DNA from: Anaeramoeba ignava
Lineage: Eukaryota > Metamonada > Anaeramoebidae
Assembly: GCA_028826165.1 (NCBI GenBank)
Contig: JAPDFW010000119.1
Location: 105,526 to 169,525 of the forward strand
Length of the DNA stretch: 64,000 bases
Direction: 5' to 3'
How positions within the stretch are numbered: position 1 is the first letter of the stretch; each line of letters opens with the position of its first letter. Of the stretch, positions 56,113-64,000 are shown piece after piece. The notes beneath the pieces were generated by a model. That model saw only the letters and a list, made by a program, of their open reading frames with translations. It was not told the DNA's origin and made no database searches. Both the position numbers and the translations under genes were made by a program.

Positions 56113-57115
56113 AAAATCAAAATTAAAATTAAAATCAAAATTAAAATTAAAAACAAAATTAAAATTAAAATTAAAATTAAAATTAAAATCAAAATTAAAA
56201 TTAAAATTAAAATTAAAATTAAAATTAAAATTAAAATTAAAATCAAAATTAAAATTAAAATTAAAATTAAAATCAAAATTAAAATCAAAATTAAAATTAA
56301 AAATTAAAATTAAATTTAAAATTAAAATTAAAATTAAAATCAAAATTAAAATTAAAATTAAAATTAAAATTCAAAATCAAAATCAAAATTAAAATTAAAA
56401 TTAAAATTAAAATTAAAATTAAAATTAAAATTAAAATTAAAATTAAAATTAAAATCAAAATTAAAATTAAAATTAAAATTAAAATCAAAATCAAAATCAA
56501 AATTAAAATTAAAATCAAAATTAAAATTAAAATTAAAATTAAAATTAAAATCAAAATTAAAAATCAAAATTAAAATCAAAATCAAAATCAAAATTAAAAT
56601 CAAAATCAAAATCAAAATCAAAATTAAAATTAAAATTAAAATTAAAATTAAAATTAAAATCAAAATTAAAATTAAAATCAAAATCAAAATCAAAATCAAA
56701 ATTAAAATTAAAATTATAATTTAAAATTAATATTAAAATTAAAATTAATATTAAAATTAAAATTAAAATTAAAATTAAAATCAAAATTAAAATCAAAATC
56801 AAAATTAAAATCAAAATTAAAATTAAAATTAAAGTTAAAATCAAAATCGAAATTAAAATTAAAATCAAAATCAAAATCAAAATCAAAATCAAAATAAAAA
56901 TCAAAATCAAAATTAAAATTAAAATCAAAATCAAAATCAAAATCAAAATTAAAATTAAAATTAAAATAAAAATTAAAATAAAAATCAAAATTAAAATTAA
57001 AATTAAAATTAAAATTAAAATTAAAATTAAAATCAAAATTAAAATCAAAATTAAAATAAAAATTTAAATCAAAATTAAAATTAAAATTAAAATCAAAATT
57101 AAAGTTAAAATAAAA
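56100..57115. repeat. 1-kb AAAATT/AAAATC hexamer array
   Basis: A continuous array of AAAATT and AAAATC hexamers beginning inside the ENENEN-equivalent codons of the RCC1-BTB remnant. It ends where the duplicated upstream segment of RCC1-BTB copy 4 begins. Long minus-strand ILIL or NFNF frames are artefacts. Confidence 0.9.
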
Positions 57116-59127
57116 AATCCAAAAAAATTGTTTTAATAAAATATTTCCTTAATTGATTGAAAAAAAAAACATGAATCAGCAAAGAAAAAGATGGTAAAAA
57201 GAATTAAAAAAAAGATTAAATGATCCAATTTTAAAAAAAAAATCAAAATAAAAAAATTTTTTCCATTTTTTTTCTTTTTAAAAAAAAATTAAATCATTAA
57301 TAAAATTAATAAAGAAAATGAATGATTGTTTATTTTTTGGTGAAAATAAATATACAATTCATATCAAAAATGAACCAAATGAAATAATAAAACCAACTCA
57401 ATTTAAATTCGAAAATGAAAATGAAAATGAAAAGCAAATTAAACAAATTTCATCAGGAGGTTTTTCAACATTTTTCCTTTTTAAAAATAGAAAAGCAATA
57501 GAATATTTACATGAAAATCCTCAAAAAATCCAAATTGAAGAAAATATTCAAAAAGTAACTGTTGGCTCTTATGTTGAAGCTATTTTAACAATAGAAGGAA
57601 ATGTATTTGCAAAAGGAATATATATTAATTCAAAAAATCCAAAAGAATTTATTAATATTTCATCATTAATTAAAGATATAAATGATAGAATAATTCAAGA
57701 TGTTGTTTCTGGATACAATTCAATTTACTTATTAACTTCAAATCAAAATGCTTATGGAATTGGTCCAAATGATTTTGGTCAACTTGGTTTTAATTCATAT
57801 GTAAATCATGAAACAGAAAAACCAATTTTAATGATGAAAAATGTTTCTAAAATATTTTCAGGAAATAATTCACTTTCTGTTTTTCTTTTAAATTCAAATC
57901 AAAAATTATTTGGATGCGGGAATAATGCTTATGGCCGACTTGGATTAGGAGAATCAAGAAAAGAAGAAAAAATCCAAAAATTAACCAAAATCCAAAATAT
58001 TCCAAAAGGCAAAATAATTGATATTCAAATTGGATGGGCTCATTCAATAATGTTGATTGAAAATGAAAATCAAAATGAAAATCCAAAAAGAAAACTTTAT
58101 TCATGTGGCTATTATGAATATAATGGACTTGGCAAAACTGAAGATACTTATGAATTTACTGAAATCAAATCATCTTTATTTGAAAATGATAATATTCTTG
58201 AAATTTCTGTTGGAAATCGACATACTTTGATTTTAACTTCCAATTCAAAACTGATTGGATTTGGATATAATTTATATGGTGAATTAGGAACTGGAAATAC
58301 AGAAAAAGATCAATCAATTCCAATTCAAATTGAACTTCCTAAATTAAGATTTAATGAAGATATTTCCAATTACCATCTTTCTTGTGGATCTCAAAAATCA
58401 TTTCTTTATTACTCTCATCCTTCTTTTTCCAATCTTGAAGAAGATTTGATAAAATTATTTAGAAGAAAAGAATTTTGTGATATTTCATTTAAAACAGAAA
58501 ATGGAGAAATAATTGAAGCTCATAAATTAATATTAAAATATAGATTAAATCAAATTGAAAATCAAATTGAAAAACTTGAAGAAATTATTTCAAAAAAATC
58601 AATTAAAGAATCAAATCAAATATTTGAAATGATTTATTCAAACAAAATAATAAATCCAAAATTATATTCTGAAATTAAAGAAATTATAAATTTAAATGAA
58701 AAAATTGAAGAAACAATGAAAAGAATTTATTTAAATGAAAATGAAAATGAAAAAGATTTTATAATTGAAAGAAAAGAAAAACAATATAAATTTCCTAAAT
58801 TAATATTAATAATGAGAAGTGAATTATATCGAGGAATGTTTTTATCTGTAACTGAAGATAAATCTAATAAAGTTACAGATTATAGTGAATTAAGTAATAA
58901 ATCATTTCAAATATTTGAATATTGGATTTATTCAAATCAAGTTAAAGAAGAAATTGAAATTACACAAGAAATTATTGATGAAATTCAAATAGGAATTGAT
59001 TATTTTCAATTAAATCAAACATATCCAAATTTATTTGATTTATTAATTAACAAATTTAATAATCAAAATCCAAATCAAAAATGCTTAATCTTCTAAATCA
59101 AAATCAAAATCATAAATTAAAATTAAA
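57110..59127 (+). repeat. Recent tandem duplication, left unit
   Basis: The block from AAGTTAAAATAAAAAATCC (about 57105) through RCC1-BTB copy 4 to the trailing CAAAATCATAAATTAAAATT is nearly identical to 59377-61410, including about 200 bp of non-coding upstream sequence. Confidence 0.85.
57318..59096 (+). CDS. RCC1-BTB protein, copy 4
   Basis: Intact 592 aa. Start MNDCLFFGENKYTIHIKNEP, ENENENE tract, then RCC1 blades (NAYGIGPNDFGQLGFN, KLFGCGNNAYGRLGLG, KLIGFGYNLYGELGTG) to about residue 365. BTB segment 1 (FRRKEFCDISFKTENG, EAHKLILKYRL) is followed by a helical spacer (EKLEEIISKKSIKESNQI). BTB segment 2 (KDFIIERKEKQYKFPKLILI, MRSELYRGMFLSV) and a short tail ending KCLIF complete it. The partner gene copy 5 differs mainly in blade loops: SGGFSTFF versus SGNISTFF, VGSYVEA versus VGALNQA, and NAYGRLG versus NECGQLG. 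Intervening stretches and the whole second BTB are almost the same. Probable Cullin-3 adaptor with a variable recognition face (inference). Confidence 0.9.
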   Translation: MNDCLFFGENKYTIHIKNEPNEIIKPTQFKFENENENEKQIKQISSGGFSTFFLFKNRKAIEYLHENPQKIQIEENIQKVTVGSYVEAILTIEGNVFAKGIYINSKNPKEFINISSLIKDINDRIIQDVVSGYNSIYLLTSNQNAYGIGPNDFGQLGFNSYVNHETEKPILMMKNVSKIFSGNNSLSVFLLNSNQKLFGCGNNAYGRLGLGESRKEEKIQKLTKIQNIPKGKIIDIQIGWAHSIMLIENENQNENPKRKLYSCGYYEYNGLGKTEDTYEFTEIKSSLFENDNILEISVGNRHTLILTSNSKLIGFGYNLYGELGTGNTEKDQSIPIQIELPKLRFNEDISNYHLSCGSQKSFLYYSHPSFSNLEEDLIKLFRRKEFCDISFKTENGEIIEAHKLILKYRLNQIENQIEKLEEIISKKSIKESNQIFEMIYSNKIINPKLYSEIKEIINLNEKIEETMKRIYLNENENEKDFIIERKEKQYKFPKLILIMRSELYRGMFLSVTEDKSNKVTDYSELSNKSFQIFEYWIYSNQVKEEIEITQEIIDEIQIGIDYFQLNQTYPNLFDLLINKFNNQNPNQKCLIF

Positions 59128-59376
59128 GTTAAAATTAAAATTAAAATTAAAATCAAAATCAAAATTAAAATTAAATTCAAAATTAAAATTTAAAATTAAA
59201 ATTAAAATCAAAATTAAAATTAAAATCAAAATCAAAATTAAAATTAAAATTAAAATTAAAATTAAAATCAAAATCAAAATTAATATTAAAATTATAATTT
59301 AAAATTAAAATTAAAATTAAAATAAAAATTAAAATCAAAATTAAAATTAAAATCAAAATCAAAATTAAAGTTAAAA
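59128..59376. repeat. AAAATT/AAAATC array between duplicated RCC1-BTB genes
   Basis: A hexamer array like that at 56.1-57.1 kb separates copies 4 and 5. The same array type lies on the left side of both units, consistent with repeat-mediated duplication. Confidence 0.85.
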
Positions 59377-61410
59377 TAAAAAATCCAAAAAAATTGTTTT
59401 AATAAAATATTTCCTTAATTGATTGAAAAAAAAAACATGAATCAGCAAAGAAAAAGATGGTAAAAAGAATTAAAAAAAAGATTAAATGATCCAATTTTAA
59501 AAAAAAAATCAAAATAAAAAAATTTTTTCCATTTTTTTTCTTTTTAAAAAAAAATTAAATCATTAATAAAATTAATAAAGAAAATGAATGATTGTTTATT
59601 TTTTGGTGAAAATAAATATACAATTCATATCAAAAATGAACCAAATGAAATAATAAAACCAACTCAATTTAAATTCGAAAATGAAAATGAAAATGAAAAT
59701 GAAAATGAAAATGAAAAACAAATTAAACAAATTTCATCAGGAAACATTTCAACATTTTTCCTTTTTAAAAATGGAAAAGCAATAGAATATTTACATGAAA
59801 ATCCTCAAAAAATCCAAATTGAAGAAAATATTCAAAAAGTAACTGTTGGTGCTCTTAATCAAGCTATTTTAACAAAAGAAGGAAATGTATTTGCAAAAGG
59901 AAGATATATTAATTCAAAAAATCCAAAAGAATTTATTAATATTTCATCATTAATTAAAGATATAAATGATAGAATAATTCAAGATATTGTTTCTGGATAC
60001 AATTCAATTTACTTATTAACTTCAAATCAAAATGCTTATGGAATTGGTCCAAATGATTTTGGTCAACTTGGTTTTAATTCATATGTAAATCATGAAACAG
60101 AAAAACCAATTTTAATGATGAAAAATGTTTCTAAAATATTTTCAGGAAATAATTCACTTTCTGTTTTTCTTTTAAATTCAAATCAAAAATTATTTGGATG
60201 CGGGAATAACGAATGTGGCCAACTTGGATTAGGAGAATCAAGAAAAGAAAGAATAATACAAGAATTAACCAAAATCCAAAATATTCCAAAAGGCAAAATA
60301 ATTGATATTCAAATTGGATGGACTCATTCAATAATGTTGATTGAAAATGAAAATCAAAATGAAAATCCAAAAAGAAAACTTTATTCATGTGGAGATTCTC
60401 TATCTAATGGACTTGGCAAAGAATACAGAGAAGATACTTATGAATTTACTGAAATCAAATCATCTTTATTTGAAAATGATAATATTCTTGAAATTTCTGT
60501 TGGAGATCGACATACTTTGATTTTAACTTCCAATTCAAAACTGATTGGATTTGGATATAATTTATATGGTGAATTAGGAACTGGAAATACAGAAAAAGAT
60601 CAATCAATTCCAATTCAAATTGAACTTCCTAAATTAAGATTTAATGAAGATATTTCCAATTATCATGTTTCTTGTGGATCTCAAAAATCATTTCTTTATT
60701 ACTCTCATCCTTCTTTTTCCAATCTTGAAGAAGATTTGATAAAATTATTTAGAAGAAAAGAATTTTGTGATATTTCATTTAAAACAGAAAATGGAGAAAT
60801 AATTGAAGCTCATAAATTAATATTAAAATATAGATTAAATCAAAATGAAAATGAAAAACTTGAAGAAATTATTTCAAAAAAATCAATTAAAGAATCAAAT
60901 CAAATATTTGAAATGATTTATTCAAACAGAATAATAAATCCAAAATTATATTCTGAAATTAAAGAAATTATAAATTTAAATGAAAAAATAGAAGAAACAA
61001 TGAAAAGAATTTATTTAAATGAAAATGAAAATGAAAATGAAAAAGATTTTATAATTGAAAGAAAAGAAAAACAATATAAATTCCCTAAATTAATATTAAT
61101 AATGAGAAGTGAATTATATCGAGGAATGTTTTTATCTGTAACTGAAGATAAATCTAATAAAGTTACAGATTATAGTGAATTAAGTAATAAATCATTTCAA
61201 ATATTTGAATATTGGATTTATTCAAATCAAATTAAAGAAGAAATTGAAATTACACAAGAAATTATTGATGAAATTCAAATAGGAATTGATTATTTTCAAT
61301 TAAATCAAACATATCCAAATTTATTTGATTTATTAATTAACAAATTTAATAATCAAAATTCAAATCAAAAATGCTTAATCTTCTAAATCAAAATCAAAAT
61401 CATAAATCAA
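59377..61410 (+). repeat. Recent tandem duplication, right unit
   Basis: Second copy of the ~2.0-kb unit described at 57110-59127. It starts near AAAATAAAAAATCCAAAAAA and ends after CTTCTAAATCAAAATCAAAA. The offset between units is about 2,266 bp. Confidence 0.85.
59584..61386 (+). CDS. RCC1-BTB protein, copy 5
   Basis: Intact 600 aa, sister of copy 4. The ENEN tract has three more EN pairs, the linker after KYRLNQ is two residues shorter (ENEKLEE), and ENENENE before KDFIIER is longer, all consistent with replication slippage in GAAAAT units. RCC1 loops differ in clusters: SGNIST, VGALNQAIL, CGNNECGQLG, GWTHSIM and SCGDSLSNGLGKEYRED. BTB segments match copy 4 almost perfectly. The upstream non-coding DNA is also nearly identical to that of copy 4, so both may share expression control, including an AATCATTAATAAAATTAATAAAG leader. 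Confidence 0.9.
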   Translation: MNDCLFFGENKYTIHIKNEPNEIIKPTQFKFENENENENENENEKQIKQISSGNISTFFLFKNGKAIEYLHENPQKIQIEENIQKVTVGALNQAILTKEGNVFAKGRYINSKNPKEFINISSLIKDINDRIIQDIVSGYNSIYLLTSNQNAYGIGPNDFGQLGFNSYVNHETEKPILMMKNVSKIFSGNNSLSVFLLNSNQKLFGCGNNECGQLGLGESRKERIIQELTKIQNIPKGKIIDIQIGWTHSIMLIENENQNENPKRKLYSCGDSLSNGLGKEYREDTYEFTEIKSSLFENDNILEISVGDRHTLILTSNSKLIGFGYNLYGELGTGNTEKDQSIPIQIELPKLRFNEDISNYHVSCGSQKSFLYYSHPSFSNLEEDLIKLFRRKEFCDISFKTENGEIIEAHKLILKYRLNQNENEKLEEIISKKSIKESNQIFEMIYSNRIINPKLYSEIKEIINLNEKIEETMKRIYLNENENENEKDFIIERKEKQYKFPKLILIMRSELYRGMFLSVTEDKSNKVTDYSELSNKSFQIFEYWIYSNQIKEEIEITQEIIDEIQIGIDYFQLNQTYPNLFDLLINKFNNQNSNQKCLIF

Positions 61411-61626
61411 AATTAAAGTTAAAATTAAAATCAAAGTTAAAATCAATTTCATTCTATTTTCTTTCAACATTTTTTTTGAGAAGAAACTTAAAAATAAGCA
61501 AAAAATAAAAAGAAAAAAGAAAATTAAAATTTTGTTTTTGGTTTTTTGTTTTTCATTTCAATCGGAAAGAAGTCAAAAAAAATTCAAAAAAAATCAAAAA
61601 GAAAAAAGAAAAAAGTGAGAGAGAAA
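61387..61626. other. Spacer between convergent RCC1-BTB copy 5 and RasGAP
   Basis: Begins with the duplicated CAAAATCATAAATC tail, then A-rich sequence with AAAATCAAAAAGAAAAAAG. No gene is seen. Confidence 0.45.
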
Positions 61627-62939
61627 TTAGAAAATGGTGATTTTTTTTGGAATAGGATCTCCAATTTGATCTGATTTTTCGAGAATTTGAGAAAAAAGAG
61701 AATGTTGATGAAGAGGATTGTTTAATTCATCTGCTAATGCAACTTTGTTTTGAGAAATAAATCGATGAAGTATTGCAAGAGAAACATCTCGAACATTTTG
61801 AGGAATTTCATGTCTCATTTCAATGTTTTCCAACAAATTAAACTTTTCAACATCAGAAAGAATACATCCAAAGAACTTGAAATTTTTGTTAAAAAAAAAA
61901 TAAATTTAATTAAAAATAATGAATAAAAAATAAATAATAATAATAAAGAAAAATTAAATTAGATTACTTTGTGAAAATTTTTATTATTTTTAATAAAATC
62001 AGTGGAATTGATCAACGATTCTTCTTTAAAAGATGATCCATTTAAAGAATTTTGAATGAATTTTGAAACGAGTGTTAAGATTTTCCTTTTTGTATCTTGA
62101 ATTTGTGAGTCGTGTTCTGTTTCTAGTAAAATTCCAAAACTTGAATGAGCTAGAATTGCCGGACAGAAAAATCTCAAAAATAAAAATCCACCCATCGCAA
62201 AATATCCACTATTTCCATTAAATTTAGAATTGCAAGACTTGTTCAACAAATAACAAATATACTTAAATTGATTAGGCATTTCTCCAATTCCAAAAATTTT
62301 AGTCAAAAACTCCTGTGCAAGTGACTCAATTTTGGATATATTTTCGGATAGAGTTGATTGAGCAACCAAATCAACTTGGAGATCGAAATTGTCTTCCAAA
62401 TTATCATCCAAATTATCATCCAAATTATCATCCAAATTATCATCCAAATTATCTTTCAACTTATTGGGATTTCTAGATTCCAAAATTAGTTTTTTATCTA
62501 ATATAATGTTGTCATATTTTTCCGAGGTGTAAACTTCAAAGATTTTATCAGCTAATACGCTATACAAATAAGGTAATCCAATGATTTTTGCATAAAAGCT
62601 CAATATTTTGCTTGATGGACTGTTTAAACGGAATAAAGTAGATTCTTGTTCAGTTTTTTCAACTTCATCTTTTATTAATTCCTCAATTAGCTTCTTGAAC
62701 AAATTATTATGAACAGCTAAATAAGTAACAGCTCTACAAACAGAATCCATATCATATACTTTGACAACTTTCAACATCCCACTAATAAATCTTAAACTAT
62801 CTGCTGTAGTAAAAATCAATTCTTCAAGATCTCGAATCGATTCCATTTTCTTGGCATTTTCACCTTTAAATTGCAAATTATACAATTTCTCTCCATAAAC
62901 GTAAGGCCCAAAATCATCAGGAGGAGGTGGTGCTTTTAC
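61627..62939 (-). CDS. RasGAP domain, probably the cytoplasmic part of a receptor-like protein
   Basis: Two exons, 61968-62939 and 61627-61875, in phase. They read VKAPPPPDDFGPYVYGEKLY, then SIRDLEELIFTTADSLRFIS, then the RasGAP fold. The arginine-finger block is TLFRLNSPSSKILSFYAK followed by GLPYLYSVLADKIFEVY. A DNLDDNLDDNL insertion follows, then FLFLRFFCPAILAHSSFGIL (the FLRF-x-x-PAI motif), KFIQNSLNGSSF and the C-terminal PQNVRDVSLAILHRFISQNK. The finger Arg is present, so GTP hydrolysis on Ras-type GTPases is plausible. No start codon or promoter-like DNA precedes it. The frame abuts the TM and tail of the next upstream open frame, so it is probably the 3' part of that gene, separated by one-base frame breaks. 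The first ATG in this part is at MESIRDLE. Confidence 0.8.
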
Positions 62940-63829
62940 TTCGTTTTTCTTTTCTTCTCACAACCAAAACCACCAAAACAACAATCAAAAACCAATCCAA
63001 ATCCTCCAACACTTGCTCCAACAGCAATAGGAATCGTGTTGTTTACATTGTTGCTTGTTGTTTGTTGCGGAACAGAAATCTCATACTTCACCAAATAGAA
63101 ATCTTCTGGCTTCTCTGTATTCGTCAAATTCACAACCAAATAATCAGTCTGCGCTCCTTCATTCCCTTCATTCGTTATGATCGTGAAGTTTGCTAATTGC
63201 TCATCAATTTCCTTCTTGCTTCCGTTCAACACCTTGTTTTGCGTCTCGTTGAAACTTGATGATTTCATCTCAAATACTGTTAATGAAAGTCTTATTACAA
63301 GTTCTGTTTCGTCAGGATCAAAAATATCAAACGAAATCATGAATTGGTTTCCTTGATAAATGAATTCTTTGTTGTTGTTTTTGTTTTCACAATCATCATA
63401 GCAAATTGCTTGAATTGTTGATTGATGATAAGTTTTTGTAATATCAAAAACAATTGTGAAGTTTTTAACTGCTTCTCCATTCTTCATCATAAAACTCAAT
63501 TCCAATGGATAAAAATAGTAAAGTGGTGCTCTGATATAAACCAACAAAGGATTCGCTTCATTGATTGATGTTCCATCTCCTTTTGTGATTACATCCCCAA
63601 TAGAAATATCACTGTTGTTTACTCGAATACTTGAATTTGAAATGTTCTCTCCAATCCATACAATTTCCCAAATAGAACTTAAATTTCCTGAAAATAAATC
63701 TGTAAATGTGAGATTGATTGGTGAATAATAATCTTCAGTTATGTTTCCTTCTCCTTTATTCATTTCAAGATTAGATGAATCAAGTTTCAATGTGATTTGA
63801 TTTGTTCTTGAATATCCACTATCTGATCC
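62936..63829 (-). CDS. Extracellular and TM part of a probable RasGAP receptor (5' end missing)
   Basis: The open frame from a likely acceptor at 63830 (GTTAG) reads GSDSGYSRTNQITLKLD and then a Ser/Thr/Asn-rich ectodomain with many N-x-S/T sites (NITED, NLTFTD, NLSSIW, NISNSSIR, NFTIVF, NLTNTEK). It contains a CYDDCEN Cys pair and ends VNNTIPIAVGASVGGFGLV. As written, the end is FDCCFGGFGCEKKRKTK and a stop. Shifting one base near 62985-63000 gives a much better membrane helix (FLIVVLVVLVVRRK, with a basic stop-transfer). A second single-base shift near 62945-62965 enters the RasGAP frame. Both shifts lie in homopolymer-rich DNA. The signal peptide must be in exons outside the window. Ectodomain fold not recognised. 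Confidence 0.6.
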   Translation of the reverse strand, partial: GSDSGYSRTNQITLKLDSSNLEMNKGEGNITEDYYSPINLTFTDLFSGNLSSIWEIVWIGENISNSSIRVNNSDISIGDVITKGDGTSINEANPLLVYIRAPLYYFYPLELSFMMKNGEAVKNFTIVFDITKTYHQSTIQAICYDDCENKNNNKEFIYQGNQFMISFDIFDPDETELVIRLSLTVFEMKSSSFNETQNKVLNGSKKEIDEQLANFTIITNEGNEGAQTDYLVVNLTNTEKPEDFYLVKYEISVPQQTTSNNVNNTIPIAVGASVGGFGLVFDCCFGGFGCEKKRKTK

Positions 63830-64000
63830 CTAACTTAGATTAAAAGAAATATCTGGAGAAATTATCTGTTTTGAGATATGTCATAGCCATAATCAAATGC
63901 CAAGATTTCCTGAATTTGACAGAAAAGAAAACTATTAGATAAATCCATTTGGCCCAAACAAGTTTTCCATTGCATAGTTGCCCTTAGGTAGTAGTAGGAA
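63830..64000. other. Window-edge sequence of atypical composition
   Basis: From about 63840 to the end the sequence lacks the repeat texture of the window and is visibly less AT-rich (CCCTTAGGTAGTAGTAGGAA, TTTGGCCCAAACAAG). No frame continues the ectodomain upstream of the putative acceptor at 63830, and I recognise no gene. Confidence 0.4.

Noticed and set aside
1-64000. Reassigned stop codons
   Set aside because: TAA, TGA and TAG all end recognisable genes, and in-frame stops inside genes are explained by introns or one-base breaks.
1-64000. Bacterial operons, integrated viruses or classical transposons
   Set aside because: All recognisable genes have eukaryotic families and introns. No transposase, reverse transcriptase, integrase or capsid-like frame was seen; the intein is the only mobile-type element.

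Overview
This window is nuclear DNA from a very AT-rich, intron-rich unicellular eukaryote that uses the standard stop codons. Introns are GT..AG, with donors close to GTAAAT or GTAAGT and acceptors usually TAG or AAG. They range from 43 bases to about 1.1 kb, and the long ones are almost wholly simple or short-period AT repeats. Intergenic gaps are mostly short (60-270 bp), apart from satellite and repeat blocks. The gene content (RCC1-BTB and ankyrin-BTB families, CYFIP, actin-like protein, FHA kinase, RasGAP) suits an amoeboid protist. The style recalls anaerobic amoebae such as Anaeramoeba, but that assignment is inference.

Layout. 1-9.9 kb holds a tandem, minus-strand array of five small type I membrane proteins resembling PTTG1IP (signal peptide, PSI-like Cys module, second Cys exon, TM exon, Tyr/Gln/Pro-rich tail). 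All share one exon plan, and their introns are swollen with hexamer repeats. 10.0-13.3 kb is an ankyrin-repeat double-BTB gene. 13.3-17.7 kb is a large protein with a probable N-terminal CH domain and a PH-like body. 17.8-19.3 kb is a ~144-bp satellite. 19.3-24.1 kb is an ATP-dependent Lon protease interrupted inside its Walker A motif by a 352-residue intein. 24.1-26.8 kb holds ribosomal P0 (with a 1.1-kb pure TATATT-type intron) and a small membrane protein. 26.9-44.6 kb alternates three RCC1-BTB genes with an actin-like gene, a PX-BAR sorting nexin, the Golgi SNARE GOSR1, ARV1 and an FHA/CHK2-like kinase. 44.7-52.1 kb is CYFIP/Sra1 in ten exons. 52.3-53.4 kb is an unrecognised basic protein. 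54.3-55.6 kb is a ~152-bp satellite. Then come MIA40, an RCC1-BTB remnant, two recently duplicated RCC1-BTB genes, and a RasGAP that appears to be the cytoplasmic part of a single-pass receptor.

Main themes. Membrane traffic and actin regulation recur (sorting nexin, GOSR1, ARV1, CYFIP, actin-like protein, CH protein, RasGAP). The dominant family signal is a nearly invariant double-BTB C-terminus joined to a variable RCC1 propeller (five genes) or to ankyrin repeats (one gene). In the two youngest RCC1 copies, amino-acid changes cluster in blade loops while the rest is close to identical, as expected for a diversifying recognition family. At least six genes carry single-base frame breaks in homopolymer-like runs. 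These are either assembly indels or early decay, and raw reads are needed to tell which.

Exon boundaries were derived by hand from splice signals, phase and family similarity. No alignment or database search was run.
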